64,000 nt of DNA from positions 1 to 64,000 of the forward strand of contig CAMBQQ010000006.1 of NCBI GenBank assembly GCA_945870035.1, written 5' to 3'. Positions 1 through 9,602 of the stretch are shown one piece after another. The notes under the pieces are model-generated. The model worked only from the letters and a program-made list of their open reading frames with translations. It did no database searches and was not told the origin of the DNA. This DNA comes from Rhizobium sp. Q54 (GTDB lineage Bacteria > Pseudomonadota > Alphaproteobacteria > Rhizobiales > Xanthobacteraceae). Each line of letters opens with the position of its first letter. The first letter of the stretch is position 1. The position numbers were made by a program, and so were the translations under genes.

Positions 1-308
1 GCCGCCCGCACCTTCGGCGTCGTCGTTGCTTGGCTGTGAAGTTGGATCAACATGCCCGAACCCCGCTTCGAATGTCCCTCAGGATCGATCTTGCCATGAA
101 AAAAGCAGAGCGACGAGGGTCTATGTGATCATCCGGGATGGAACAGGTAGGCTTGCGAAGAGCCTCGCGGAGTTCCAGCCCTGCACGGGCCGCGAGCCTG
201 TGTAAAAGCGGCATGACTGGCACGCTTGCGTCCGCGAGGGTGGACTTGGGGAGAGGCGATCCTCACTCTGGGTGATACAGCAGAATCACTCCGGCTCGCC
301 GAGCGTCC
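1..308. other. Region upstream of dnaE with no supported gene
   Basis: No reading frame here has a recognisable product. Frame 1 carries an open stretch that stops at 37-39 and could be the last codons of a gene lying to the left, but it is too short to identify. I see no good Shine-Dalgarno sequence directly before the dnaE start and no convincing terminator. The region presumably holds the dnaE promoter; its position cannot be fixed by eye. Confidence 0.5.
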
Positions 309-3300
309 ATGTCCGATCTCGATTTCGTGCATCTGCACGTTCATTCGTCCTATTCGCTGCTGGAAGGCGCGCTGCCGATCGCGCGGCTGGCGGAACTCGC
401 CAAGGCCGACAAGCAGCCGGCTTTGGCGCTGACCGACACCGACAACATGTTCGGCGCGCTCGAATTCTCCGAGAAGGTCGCCGGCTACGGCATTCAGCCG
501 ATCATCGGCTGCGCGCTGGCCATCGATTTCGGCGACACCGACAACGGCGCCCGCAACGGCCTGGCGCATCAGGAACGCCAGCGCATCGTGCTCCTGGCGG
601 CAAGCGAAGAAGGCTATCGCAGCCTGATGCGGCTCAATTCGCGCGCCTTCATGGAATCGCCACCGAACGAGCCGCCGCGTCTCAAGGTCGAATGGCTCGA
701 CGGCGAAACCAACGGCATCATCGCGCTGACCGGCGGTCCCGGCGGCCCGCTCGATCTTGCCATCGCCGCCGGCCAAAGCCAGGTCGCGGCGGCGCGCATC
801 GATATGTTGCACCGCCTGTTCGGCGACCGGCTCTATGTCGAATTGCAGCGCCACGGCGCCGCGCATGAGCGTATGACCGAGCCGGTACTGATCGACTTCG
901 CCTATAGCCGCAACCTTCCGCTGGTCGCCACCAACGAGCCGTTCTTTGCGACAGTGGCCGATTACGAGTCGCATGACGCGCTGATCTGCATCGCGGAAGG
1001 CCGCTACGTCCACGAGACCGACCGCCGTCACCTGACCACCGAGCACCGCTACAAGACCCGCGCCGAGATGCGCGAATTGTTCGCCGATCTGCCGGAGGCG
1101 GTTGCCTCGACCGTCGAGATCGCGCAGCGCTGTGCCTTCCGCCCGAAGACGCGCAATCCGATCCTGCCGCGCTTCTCGGTCGGCGCCGACGGCGCCGCCG
1201 TCGACGAGGCGAGCGAGTTGCGCAACCAGGCTGTGGCCGGTCTCGACCGGCGCATCGCCACGGCCGGCATCGCCGAAGGCTTTACCGAGGCGCAATACCG
1301 CGAGCGCCTCGATTTCGAACTCAACGTCATCGAGAAGATGAAGTATCCGGGTTACTTCCTTATCGTGGCTGACTTTATCCAGTGGGCCAAGAACCAGGGC
1401 ATTCCTGTGGGTCCGGGCCGCGGTTCGGGCGCTGGCTCGCTGGTCGCCTATTCGCTGACCATCACCGATCTCGACCCGATCCGCTTCGGCCTTTTGTTCG
1501 AGCGCTTCCTCAATCCGGAACGCGTGTCGATGCCCGATTTCGATATCGACTTCTGCCAGGACCGCCGCGAAGAGGTGATCCATTACGTGCAGGATCGCTA
1601 TGGCCGCGACAAGGTTGCGCAGATCATCACCTTCGGCACCTTGCAGGCGCGCGGCGTGTTGCGCGACGTCGGCCGCGTTTTGCAGATGCCGTATGGCCAG
1701 GTCGACAAGCTGTGCAAGATGGTGCCGCAGAATCCGGCAGCGCCCATCACTTTGGCGCGCGCCATCGAGGACGAGCCGAAACTGCAGGCCGAAGCCGACA
1801 GCGATCCGACCGTCAAGCGCGCTTTTGCCATCGCCCGCAAGCTTGAGGGTTTGACGCGGCACGCCTCGACGCACGCCGCCGGCATCGTCATCGGCGACCG
1901 CGCTCTGTCGGAACTGGTGCCGCTCTATCGCGATCCGAAGTCCGATATGCCGGTCAGCCAGTTCAACATGAAGTGGGTGGAGCAGGCGGGGCTGGTCAAG
2001 TTCGATTTCCTCGGCCTGAAAACGCTGACGGTGTTGAAGACTGCGGTGGAATTGCTGGCGCGGCGTGGTGTGACGGTCGATCTCGGCGCCATTCCGCTCG
2101 ACGACAAGAAGACCTACGATCTGTTGGCGCGCGCCGAAGCGGTCGGCGTGTTCCAGCTGGAAAGCCAGGGCATGCGCCGCGCGCTTCTCGACATGCGGCC
2201 CGACCGCTTCGAGGACATCATCGCGCTGGTCGCGCTGTATCGTCCGGGCCCGATGGCGAACATCCCGACCTATTGCGCGCGCAAGCACGAACTCGAAGTG
2301 CCGGACTACATCCATCCCAAGCTTGAGCCGGTTTTGAAAGAGACCTTCGGCGTCATCGTCTATCAGGAACAGGTGATGCAGGCCGCGCAGCTCTTGGCCG
2401 GCTATTCGCTCGGCGACGCCGATCTGTTGCGCCGCGCCATGGGTAAGAAGATCCGCTCCGAGATGCAGAAGCAGTCGAGCATCTTCGTCGAGGGCTGCGT
2501 CGCGCGCGGCATCGGCAAAGCGCAGGCCGAAGCGATCTTCGAACTGCTCGAACGCTTCGCCGATTACGGTTTCAACAAGAGCCACGCCGCGGCTTACGCG
2601 CTGGTCGCCTACCAGACCGCTTATATGAAGGCGAACTACCCGGTCGAATTCATCGCCGCGTCGATGACGCTCGACATGGGCAACACCGACAAGCTGTCGG
2701 AGTTCCGCGCCGAGGCCGAACGCATCGGCATCAAGGTCGATCCGCCGTCGATCAACCGCTCCGACGTCGCCTTCGAAGTCGATGGCAACACGATCATCTA
2801 TGCTTTGGCGGCGCTCAAAGGTGTCGGCCGCGAAGCGGTCAAATCGATCATCGCCGCGCGCGCCAACGGACCTTTCGCCGACCTCGCCGATTTTGCCGCC
2901 CGCATCAATCCGCGCGCGGTCAACAAGCGCGTGCTGGAAAGCCTGGCGCAGGCCGGCGCTTTCGATGAATTCGACAAGAACCGCGCCCGCGTTCTGGCCG
3001 CGGTCGAAAAGGTCATGGGCATCGCCCAGCGCACGCATGAGACCGAGGCCGTCGGGCAGAACGATTTCTTCGGCGGCAGCGGCAAGGCCGAGCCGATCGC
3101 GCTGCCGCAGGTCGAGCCGTGGCTGCCGGCCGAAAAGCTGCGCCGCGAATACGAGGCCGTAGGCTTCTTTCTGTCCGGCCACCCGCTCGACGATTACACC
3201 GCCGTCCTGAAAAAGCTGCGCGTGCAGTCCTGGGCCGAATTCTCGCGCGCGGTGAAGAACGGCGCAACCGCCGGCAAGGTCGCCGGCACCGTGGTGTCGC

Positions 3301-3758
3301 GGCAGGAGCGCCGCACCAAGACCGGCAACAAGATGGGCATCTTCGGCCTGTCCGATCCGACCGGCGCCTACGAGGCGGTGATCTTCTCGGAGGGATTGGC
3401 CGAATACCGCGATCTGCTGGAGCCCGGCGCGGCGGTGCTGCTGGTGCTATCGGCGGAAGTGCAGGGCGACGATGTGCGCGCCCGCATCCAGTCGGCCGAG
3501 CCGCTCGACGCCGCCGCCGCCAATATGCAGAAAGGCCTGCGGGTGTTTCTGCGCGATGGCGCGCCGCTCGAAGGCGTCGCAAAGCGCCTTGAGCAATCGG
3601 CGCCGCGCTCGGGCGGTGACGGCGAGGTCAGCGTCGTCCTGATGCTGCGCGCCGGCACTGAGGTCGAGGTCAAGCTGCCCGGCCGCTTCAAGGTCTCGCC
3701 GCAGATTGCCGGCGCCATCAAGGCGGTGCCGGGCGTGGTGCAGGTCGAGGCGCTATAA
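309..3758 (+). CDS. dnaE: DNA polymerase III subunit alpha (DnaE1)
   Basis: Catalytic subunit of the replicative DNA polymerase holoenzyme (C-family polymerase) acting at the fork with the beta clamp. 1149 aa, close to the 1160 aa of E. coli DnaE. An N-terminal PHP domain opens with HLHVHSSYS (H8, H10, H12), but the next motif reads LTDTDNMFGA with no His, so metal-dependent proofreading by PHP is probably lost, as in E. coli. The palm shows PDFDIDF (D410, D412) and FDFLGLKTLT (D566), matching the E. coli catalytic Asp triad. QNDFFG at 917-922 is a beta-clamp-binding motif, and an OB fold lies at about 988-1070. The ATG start is chosen because it puts the PHP motif at the usual distance from the N-terminus. 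A separate epsilon subunit is expected elsewhere. Confidence 0.97.
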   Translation: MSDLDFVHLHVHSSYSLLEGALPIARLAELAKADKQPALALTDTDNMFGALEFSEKVAGYGIQPIIGCALAIDFGDTDNGARNGLAHQERQRIVLLAASEEGYRSLMRLNSRAFMESPPNEPPRLKVEWLDGETNGIIALTGGPGGPLDLAIAAGQSQVAAARIDMLHRLFGDRLYVELQRHGAAHERMTEPVLIDFAYSRNLPLVATNEPFFATVADYESHDALICIAEGRYVHETDRRHLTTEHRYKTRAEMRELFADLPEAVASTVEIAQRCAFRPKTRNPILPRFSVGADGAAVDEASELRNQAVAGLDRRIATAGIAEGFTEAQYRERLDFELNVIEKMKYPGYFLIVADFIQWAKNQGIPVGPGRGSGAGSLVAYSLTITDLDPIRFGLLFERFLNPERVSMPDFDIDFCQDRREEVIHYVQDRYGRDKVAQIITFGTLQARGVLRDVGRVLQMPYGQVDKLCKMVPQNPAAPITLARAIEDEPKLQAEADSDPTVKRAFAIARKLEGLTRHASTHAAGIVIGDRALSELVPLYRDPKSDMPVSQFNMKWVEQAGLVKFDFLGLKTLTVLKTAVELLARRGVTVDLGAIPLDDKKTYDLLARAEAVGVFQLESQGMRRALLDMRPDRFEDIIALVALYRPGPMANIPTYCARKHELEVPDYIHPKLEPVLKETFGVIVYQEQVMQAAQLLAGYSLGDADLLRRAMGKKIRSEMQKQSSIFVEGCVARGIGKAQAEAIFELLERFADYGFNKSHAAAYALVAYQTAYMKANYPVEFIAASMTLDMGNTDKLSEFRAEAERIGIKVDPPSINRSDVAFEVDGNTIIYALAALKGVGREAVKSIIAARANGPFADLADFAARINPRAVNKRVLESLAQAGAFDEFDKNRARVLAAVEKVMGIAQRTHETEAVGQNDFFGGSGKAEPIALPQVEPWLPAEKLRREYEAVGFFLSGHPLDDYTAVLKKLRVQSWAEFSRAVKNGATAGKVAGTVVSRQERRTKTGNKMGIFGLSDPTGAYEAVIFSEGLAEYRDLLEPGAAVLLVLSAEVQGDDVRARIQSAEPLDAAAANMQKGLRVFLRDGAPLEGVAKRLEQSAPRSGGDGEVSVVLMLRAGTEVEVKLPGRFKVSPQIAGAIKAVPGVVQVEAL

Positions 3759-3781
3759 CGCACGGCGGGCGAGGGGGCGTT

Positions 3782-5386
3782 TTGTTCAACAGACTGATCG
3801 CGCGCACCGGCTTTTTGCCGCGGCCCGGCGACGATATCTCGATCTTCGTGCTGGCTCCGTTTGGCGTGTCGCTGGCGCTGATTTTGGCCGCCTTCGTCGC
3901 CTTGTTTTTCGCCTTCGGCTTCTGGTGGCCGTACTGGCGCGTCGGCGACATGGATATCTGGATGGTCTATCAGGCCTTCCTGCTCAATGACGGCCTCGCC
4001 CAGGAGTATTTCGATCACCCGGGCTATCTGTCGATCATCTCGCTGCACTATTGGCTGGCGTTGTTGAAGTCCGCCGGGCTGATTGCCGTCGACCGGCTGT
4101 CTTTGCTGCCGCCCGCCGCGGATATAGCCGCGTCGCAATCGGCCTGGATGAAGGCGACGCAGGCCGCGCGGCTTCTGTCGCTTGGCTATGCCTGCCTGTT
4201 CATTGTGGTGTTTGGCCTGCTGCTGCGCCGGCTGCTGCATGACTGGCGCATCGCCGTGCTCGCGGCTTTCGTGCTGGCCTTTTCAAGCGGCGTGCTGATG
4301 GAAGGGCGCATCGTGCGCACCGAACTCATCCCGGCCGCCTTCGCCTATTCGGCGCTGCTGCTGTGCCTGATCGCCGGCGATTTGCGGCGGCCGGTGCGCC
4401 TTGCTGCCATTGGCGTGGCGAGCCTGCTGGCGACTTTGGCGCTGATCAACAAGGTTCAGTTCTTGTTTTTGCTGCTGACCTTTGCCCCGATCGTCTATTT
4501 CTGCGCGCCGTCACGGCCGGCTGCGACGGATAGAGACGACATGCCGCTACCGATATGCGCGTTGCTCTGCGCCGCCGCTTTGGCGCTGATCTATCTGGCG
4601 TCGCCACTCATCGTGGCGGGCTTTGCCGATCCGGCCGCGTCCGCCAGGCGGGTGGCGACATTCGCGACGCGGTTTCCGCTGTATCAGGCCTTCGCCGTCC
4701 TTTGGGTGCTGGGCTGGAGCGTTGCGCTCGGCGTCAAATGGCGCAGCCGTCCGCGCGCGATCGTATCGGCGCTGGGCTGCATCGGCGGTGGCGTCAGCCT
4801 CGGCCTTTTGTCGCTATCGGGCGCAGCGCCCGGCAATATAGCGGTCGTCTTCAATCCGCTTGAGCAGATGATCGGCTTCATCCCGTATGCGGAAACGCCG
4901 GGCGCGCCGCCGCCGTCGTTCCTGCGTCTCATGGTCGACAGCGGATTGCTGCTGCTCGCCCGGTTGACCTTCGTCCTCAGCACGTCGGCGCGCAGCACGG
5001 TTTTCCTGGGCTGGTTCGTTCTCGCCGGGATCGTCTACGCCTGGCGCTCGGGCGCGCGTAACGTCGCGGCGCAGGCGGCGCTGATGTTCGTCGCGGTTTG
5101 CGCCGTCGATTTCGTCGGCGCGTTTCGCGGTCTCAAGCTCGAATACTTCATCATCACCGATCCGCTGCTGATTGTGGCCGCGGCTTGGCTGCTCGCCAAG
5201 GCGCCGTCCTTGCGGCGCCACCGCCTGGTGCGTCCGGTCGGGGTGCTTCTGTTCGGCGCGATGATCGCTGTCGGCGTGGCCGAACCGGTCAAGCACAGCT
5301 TCAAACGTGATGTTCCTCTCGATTTCTGCCGGCCATATTATCACTATACGTCGCGGATCGAACGCTTCTCGTTCTGTCCGCCCTAG
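3782..5386 (+). CDS. Multi-span membrane protein, GT-C glycosyltransferase-like
   Basis: 534 aa with roughly ten or more hydrophobic segments, the first at about residues 21-50. Just after it, GDMDIW (D56, D58) lies in the first external loop, followed by an HPGYLS segment. An acidic motif in that loop is typical of GT-C enzymes of the PMT/ArnT kind, which move sugars from polyprenyl-phosphate donors. The C-terminal tail is short and carries [10 protein letters not shown] and a final Cys-Pro-Pro. I start at TTG 3782 because GAGGGGG stands a few bases before it and the gap to dnaE is only 23 bp, so the two genes may be co-transcribed. I do not recognise a named gene; an O-antigen or lipid glycosylation role is inference from topology alone. 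Confidence 0.6.
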   Translation: MFNRLIARTGFLPRPGDDISIFVLAPFGVSLALILAAFVALFFAFGFWWPYWRVGDMDIWMVYQAFLLNDGLAQEYFDHPGYLSIISLHYWLALLKSAGLIAVDRLSLLPPAADIAASQSAWMKATQAARLLSLGYACLFIVVFGLLLRRLLHDWRIAVLAAFVLAFSSGVLMEGRIVRTELIPAAFAYSALLLCLIAGDLRRPVRLAAIGVASLLATLALINKVQFLFLLLTFAPIVYFCAPSRPAATDRDDMPLPICALLCAAALALIYLASPLIVAGFADPAASARRVATFATRFPLYQAFAVLWVLGWSVALGVKWRSRPRAIVSALGCIGGGVSLGLLSLSGAAPGNIAVVFNPLEQMIGFIPYAETPGAPPPSFLRLMVDSGLLLLARLTFVLSTSARSTVFLGWFVLAGIVYAWRSGARNVAAQAALMFVAVCAVDFVGAFRGLKLEYFIITDPLLIVAAAWLLAKAPSLRRHRLVRPVGVLLFGAMIAVGVAEPVKHSFKRDVPLDFCRPYYHYTSRIERFSFCPP

Positions 5387-5466
5387 CTGACGGGGCATCG
5401 ATCCTGCCCCCTGCCTGGGGGCATCAAGGTTGTGCTGAGCGTAATCCATATGGGAGCGTTGTAGCG

Positions 5467-7308
5467 GTGTCGGATGTCGGAACTACCCATCGGCTTGATC
5501 GCCCTGTCGATCCTGTGCGTGACCATATGCTCGGGCCGGACAAGGCGCCGATTACATTGGTCGAATATGGCAGCTATGCCTGCCCGCATTGTCGCGCCGC
5601 CAATGACCGCATCGCCGAAGTGCGCGATGAACTCGGCGAGCGCCTGCGCTATGTATTTCGCCACCGCCCGCTGACCGGCAGTGACATCGCGCGCCGCGCC
5701 GCCGACCTGATCGAGCACTGCGACGATCCGAAGAAATTCTGGGACATCCACATTCTGCTGATGACACGCTCGGGAACTTTGACCGAGGACGATCTGCGTG
5801 TCGCCGCGCTGGAATTGGGACTGACCCCGCAGGATCTCGATGCAGAGGCGGACGGCGCCAAGCGCGCCAAGGCGCGCGTCGATGCCGATATTGTCAGCGC
5901 GCGCGCCAGCGGCGTCATGATCACCCCGACCTTTTTCATGAACAGCCGCCGCTACGACGGCCCGTGGGACGAGAGTTCATTCTCGGACGCGCTGTTGAAC
6001 ACGCTCGGTCATCGCGTGCGCACGGCGGCGCTCGACTTCGCCGGCTGGGCGCCGTCGGCCGGCATTCTGTTGCTGCTGACCACGGCGTTGGCGGTGATCC
6101 TGACCAATTCGGCCATGGGTCCTGAGTTCACGGCATTTTGGCAGAAGTATCTGGGCTTGAGTTTCGGCGATGCCAGCTTCCGCATGTCGCTGCTGCACTG
6201 GGTCAACGACGCGCTGCTGACCATTTTCTTTCTGGTCGTCGGTCTCGAAATCAAACGCGAATTCACGGTCGGCCATCTCGCCAGCCTGCGCGCCGCCGCG
6301 CTGCCGATCGCGGCGGCGATCGGCGGCATGGTGGCGCCGGCGCTATTGTACTTTTTCGTCATTCCGTCCGGGCCTTGGGTGCACGGCTGGGGCGTGCCGA
6401 TGGCGACCGACACGGCCTTCGCGATAGCGCTGATTGCCATGATGGGGCGGCGCGTTCCGGTCGAACTGCGCATCTTCCTGACCGCGGCGGCGATCGTCGA
6501 CGACATCGGCGCGATCATCGTTGTCGCGATTTTCTATTCGGGTGCGCTGAACCTGCTGTACCTGGCGGCGGCGGCGGGCTTTGTCGCGGTACTGGCGCTG
6601 CTCAACCGGTCGCGCGTCTACAGCGTGGCGCCTTACATCCTGATCGGCACCGGCCTGTGGATCTGCGTCTTTGCCGGCGGGCTGCATGCGACCTTGGCCG
6701 GCGTGGTGCTGGCGCTGTTCATTCCGACGCGGCCGCCGCCGAACCTCAAGGCTCTGATCGTCCAAGCCAACACCATCATGGCCGCCGAGACGAAGCACAA
6801 CGAGGAAGTGCTGCGGCACGGCCCGTCGGTGCCGGCGCTGCGCGCCATCGACGCCATTCATGACCGTCTTGAATCGCCGGCCGACCGGCTGCTGCGCCAT
6901 GCCGGCGCACGCTCGAGCTATATCGTGCTGCCGATTTTCGCGCTGGCCAATGCCGGCGTCGCGCTCTCGATGAATGTCATTCACGGCCACGAACAGTTGA
7001 TGCTGGCGATCGTCGCCGGTCTGGTGATCGGCAAGCCGCTGGGGCTCGTTCTGGCGTCGGTGCTGGCGGTGTGGTCGGGGCTGGCGGTTAAGCCGGCCGA
7101 ATATTCCTGGCGGCAACTGGGCGGCGCGGGCGCGCTGGCCGGCATCGGCTTCACCATGTCGCTGTTCATTGCCGGGGAAGCCTTCCCGGTGCCGGAGGAC
7201 TTCGCCGCTGCCAAAATCGCGGTTTTCGCCGCCTCCGTCCTGTCCGCCGTCATCGGCGTCGCGGTGCTCTGGTCGGCCAGGCCGCCCGCGGACGCCCAGG
7301 AGGGGTGA
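5467..7308 (+). CDS. nhaA: Fusion of DsbA-like thioredoxin domain and Na+/H+ antiporter NhaA
   Basis: 613 aa. Residues about 1-180 form a DsbA/thioredoxin-4 type domain with the active site C39-P-H-C42 and a cis-Pro loop (T153-P154). Residues about 185-605 are a complete NhaA antiporter: [10 protein letters not shown] (D315, equivalent to E. coli D133) and IVDDIGAI (D345, D346, equivalent to D163/D164), with the 30-residue spacing conserved, plus a GKPLG motif near the position of E. coli K300. NhaA exchanges Na+ for H+ across the inner membrane for pH and salt homeostasis. There is no signal peptide, and the E. coli NhaA N-terminus is cytoplasmic, so the thioredoxin domain probably faces the cytoplasm. 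The GTG start at 5467 is the first that includes the whole thioredoxin fold. NhaA proteins with an added thioredoxin domain are known, more often at the C-terminus. Confidence 0.93.
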   Translation: MSDVGTTHRLDRPVDPVRDHMLGPDKAPITLVEYGSYACPHCRAANDRIAEVRDELGERLRYVFRHRPLTGSDIARRAADLIEHCDDPKKFWDIHILLMTRSGTLTEDDLRVAALELGLTPQDLDAEADGAKRAKARVDADIVSARASGVMITPTFFMNSRRYDGPWDESSFSDALLNTLGHRVRTAALDFAGWAPSAGILLLLTTALAVILTNSAMGPEFTAFWQKYLGLSFGDASFRMSLLHWVNDALLTIFFLVVGLEIKREFTVGHLASLRAAALPIAAAIGGMVAPALLYFFVIPSGPWVHGWGVPMATDTAFAIALIAMMGRRVPVELRIFLTAAAIVDDIGAIIVVAIFYSGALNLLYLAAAAGFVAVLALLNRSRVYSVAPYILIGTGLWICVFAGGLHATLAGVVLALFIPTRPPPNLKALIVQANTIMAAETKHNEEVLRHGPSVPALRAIDAIHDRLESPADRLLRHAGARSSYIVLPIFALANAGVALSMNVIHGHEQLMLAIVAGLVIGKPLGLVLASVLAVWSGLAVKPAEYSWRQLGGAGALAGIGFTMSLFIAGEAFPVPEDFAAAKIAVFAASVLSAVIGVAVLWSARPPADAQEG

Positions 7309-7321
7309 GGGCGGGCCGTCC

Positions 7322-7348
7322 TTGCATCGAGCGATTCCCACCTATATA
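7322..7348 (+). promoter_or_regulatory. Possible promoter of rpsB-tsf
   Basis: TTGCAT at 7322-7327 is followed after 15 bp by TATATA at 7343-7348, just after the nhaA stop. The -10 is good and the -35 is partial, with short spacing. Position fits a strong housekeeping promoter giving a leader of about 130 nt before rpsB. Judged by eye only. Confidence 0.3.
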
Positions 7349-7366
7349 AGCCCGGCACATCACTCA

Positions 7367-7467
7367 CGCGGATGTTGGCTTTAGGCCCCGACAATGGGTC
7401 AAAAAGGCCGTCCGGTGGCCCCTTTTTCTTTAACGAAAAGAAGGGCTCACACACATCCGCGGCGGAT
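7367..7467 (+). promoter_or_regulatory. Candidate structured leader RNA upstream of rpsB
   Basis: CGCGGATGT at 7367-7375 is perfectly complementary to ACATCCGCG at 7453-7461. That 9-bp closing stem encloses a second hairpin at 7401-7430, where AAAAAGGCC pairs with GGCC-CC-TTTTT across a 7-nt loop and ends in a U-run, so it resembles an intrinsic terminator. The 3' strand can instead pair locally (ATCCGC 7455-7460 with GCGGAT 7462-7467), directly before the rpsB Shine-Dalgarno GGAG, giving mutually exclusive folds. S2 is known to autoregulate rpsB-tsf in E. coli; that this leader does so is inference. The hairpin could simply terminate nhaA transcription. Confidence 0.4.
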
Positions 7468-7483
7468 CAACCGGAGAATTCGA

Positions 7484-8491
7484 ATGGCTATTCCTGACTT
7501 CACGATGCGTCAGCTGTTGGAAGCTGGCGTCCACTTCGGCCATCAGGCCCACCGCTGGAACCCGAAGATGGGTCAATACATCTTCGGCACCCGCAACAAC
7601 ATCCACATCGTCGACCTCGCCCAGACCGTGCCGATGCTGCACAAGGCGCTGCAGGCCGTCAGCGATACCGTCGCCAAGGGTGGCCGCATCCTGTTCGTCG
7701 GCACCAAACGCCAGGCGGCCGACGGCATTGCCGCAGCGGCCAAGCAGTCGGCGCAATATTACGTCAATTCGCGCTGGCTCGGCGGCACGCTGACCAATTG
7801 GAAGACCATCTCCGGTTCGATCTCGCGCCTGCGCAAGCTTGAGGAGATGCTCGGCACCGGTGCGGCGGCGAGCTACACCAAGAAAGAGCGCCTGACCATG
7901 CAGCGCGAGCGCGACAAGCTCGACCGCTCGCTCGGCGGCATCAAGGACATGGGCGGCGTTCCCGACCTCATCTTCGTGATCGACACCAACAAGGAAGACA
8001 TCGCGATCAAGGAAGCGCGCCGTCTCAACATCCCGGTGGCGGCGATCGTCGATACCAACTGCGATCCGAACGGCATCACCTATCCGGTCCCCGGCAACGA
8101 TGACGCGGCGCGCGCCGTGACGTTATATTGCGACCTGATCGCGCGCGCCGCGCTCGATGGCATTTCGCGCTCGCAGGGCGAACGTGGCGTCGATCTCGGC
8201 GCCCAGGAAAAGCCGATCATGGCGGAGACGATCCCGACCGCGCCGGCGACCGCCGATCTCGGCTTCGAACAGCTTGCCGGCCCACGCGGCGTCGCCGACG
8301 ACCTCAAGAAGCTCACCGGCGTTTCGCCGGCGATCGAGAAGCAGCTCAACGATCTCGGCATTTTCCACTACACCCAGATCGCCGAGCTCTCGCCGACCGC
8401 CGCGCACAACATCGGCGAAGAAGTGGGCCTGCCGGGCCGCGTCGATGGCTGGGTCGCCAAGGCCAAGCAGATGACGGCGGAAGCCGAATAA
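7484..8491 (+). CDS. rpsB: 30S ribosomal protein S2, with C-terminal extension
   Basis: Structural protein of the small ribosomal subunit, needed for binding S1 and for mRNA docking. 335 aa, against about 241 aa in E. coli. The S2 core begins [20 protein letters not shown] and continues through [13 protein letters not shown] and [12 protein letters not shown]. After about residue 259 comes an extra segment, [20 protein letters not shown] and onward, which resembles a helix-hairpin-helix-like domain found as an extension in several alphaproteobacterial S2 proteins. The ATG at 7484 is chosen over the longer in-frame start at 7394 because it has GGAG just upstream and gives the family N-terminus; the longer frame would read through the leader hairpin. 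Confidence 0.97.
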   Translation: MAIPDFTMRQLLEAGVHFGHQAHRWNPKMGQYIFGTRNNIHIVDLAQTVPMLHKALQAVSDTVAKGGRILFVGTKRQAADGIAAAAKQSAQYYVNSRWLGGTLTNWKTISGSISRLRKLEEMLGTGAAASYTKKERLTMQRERDKLDRSLGGIKDMGGVPDLIFVIDTNKEDIAIKEARRLNIPVAAIVDTNCDPNGITYPVPGNDDAARAVTLYCDLIARAALDGISRSQGERGVDLGAQEKPIMAETIPTAPATADLGFEQLAGPRGVADDLKKLTGVSPAIEKQLNDLGIFHYTQIAELSPTAAHNIGEEVGLPGRVDGWVAKAKQMTAEAE

Positions 8492-8494
8492 TAA

Positions 8495-8529
8495 AACTGG
8501 CGCCTGCGTACAGTGCGCGGGCGCCGGTT
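8495..8529 (+). terminator. Stable hairpin between rpsB and tsf
   Basis: AACTGGCGCC (8495-8504) pairs with GGCGCCGGTT (8520-8529), 10 bp with one G-T pair and a 15-nt loop. No U-run follows, so it is more likely an attenuating or mRNA-stabilising structure than a full intrinsic terminator. Confidence 0.5.
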
Positions 8530-8591
8530 ACTTCAAATCAAGATTGAACGACGCCACCGGCCCGGCCGGTCGCGGCCAAGGGATATTTGAA

Positions 8592-9521
8592 ATGGCACAA
8601 ATCACCGCCCAAATGGTCAAGGAACTGCGCGAGTCGACCGGCGCAGGCATGATGGATTGCAAGGCCGCTCTCAGCGAAACCGGCGGCGAAATGGAAGCCG
8701 CGCAGGATTGGCTGCGCAAGAAGGGCCTGTCGAAGGCCGCCAAGAAGGCCGGCCGCGTCGCCGCCGAAGGTTTGATCGGCCTCGTCGTGCGCGGCCCCAC
8801 GGCCGTCGTCGTCGAATTGAATTCGGAAACCGATTTCGTCGCCCGCAACGACATGTTCCAGGGCTTGGTCAAGATGGCAGCCAATGTCGCCTTCGATGCC
8901 GGCACCGACATCGAGGCGATGAAGGCCGCCAAGGTCGGCGACATCACGCTTGATGCCGCCATCAACGACACCATTGCGAAAATCGGCGAGAACATGTCGC
9001 TGCGCCGCGCCGACATGCTGGAAGTGTCCAAGGGCGCCATCGGCAGCTACATCCACAATGCGGTGAGCGACGGCCTCGGCAAGATCGGCGTTCTGGTCGC
9101 GCTGGAATCGACCGGCAATGTCGATGAGCTGACCGCGCTCGGGCGCCAGCTCGCCATGCATGTCGCGTCTTCGAAGCCGATTGCGCTCGATGCCTCGGGC
9201 GTCTCGGCCGACATCATCAAGCGCGAGAAGGACGTGCTCGCGGACAAATTCCGTCAGCAGGGCAAGCCCGAGGCGATGATCGAGAAGATTGTCGAGTCCG
9301 GCCTGAAGACCTTCTACAAGGAACAGACCTTCCTCGAGCAGCCCTTCATCTTCGACGACAGCGGCAAGAAGTCTGTGGCACAGGCCGTCAAGGAAGCCGA
9401 AGGCAAGGTCGGCGGTCCGATCAAGATCACCGGCTATGTGCGCTTCGGCCTCGGCGAAGGCATCGAGAAGCAGGAATCCGATTTTGCCGCCGAAGTCGCC
9501 GCGGCGGCTGGCCAGAGCTGA
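8592..9521 (+). CDS. tsf: Translation elongation factor Ts
   Basis: Guanine nucleotide exchange factor that recycles EF-Tu-GDP to EF-Tu-GTP in the cytoplasm. 309 aa, normal for alphaproteobacteria. The N-terminal UBA-like module ([18 protein letters not shown]) and the core signature ([12 protein letters not shown]) are both present. The ATG at 8592 is used because AAGGGA precedes it at good spacing and [12 protein letters not shown] is the usual N-terminus; the in-frame ATG at 8544 would add 16 residues without family support. The gene follows rpsB by 100 bp that hold a hairpin, and is followed by a strong terminator-like stem, so rpsB-tsf is likely a unit partly insulated from pyrH. Confidence 0.97.
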   Translation: MAQITAQMVKELRESTGAGMMDCKAALSETGGEMEAAQDWLRKKGLSKAAKKAGRVAAEGLIGLVVRGPTAVVVELNSETDFVARNDMFQGLVKMAANVAFDAGTDIEAMKAAKVGDITLDAAINDTIAKIGENMSLRRADMLEVSKGAIGSYIHNAVSDGLGKIGVLVALESTGNVDELTALGRQLAMHVASSKPIALDASGVSADIIKREKDVLADKFRQQGKPEAMIEKIVESGLKTFYKEQTFLEQPFIFDDSGKKSVAQAVKEAEGKVGGPIKITGYVRFGLGEGIEKQESDFAAEVAAAAGQS

Positions 9522-9529
9522 TTCTGAGT

Positions 9530-9560
9530 GCCGGCGCCCAAAAGGCGCCGGTTTCGATTT
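9530..9560 (+). terminator. Terminator-like hairpin after tsf
   Basis: CCGGCGCC (9531-9538) and GGCGCCGG (9544-9551) form a perfect 8-bp GC stem with a 5-nt loop, followed by TTTCGATTT. A reasonable intrinsic terminator with an interrupted U-run, separating tsf from pyrH. Confidence 0.65.
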
Positions 9561-9602
9561 GCGACGCGACGATGTGCCGATAAATTTTAAGGTCGCCACT
9601 TC

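Noticed and set aside
129-3182. 1017-aa open frame on the minus strand opposite dnaE
   Set aside because: Arg/Asp/His-rich composition with no recognisable domain; it is the mirror of a GC-rich coding frame. dnaE on the plus strand has every family motif.
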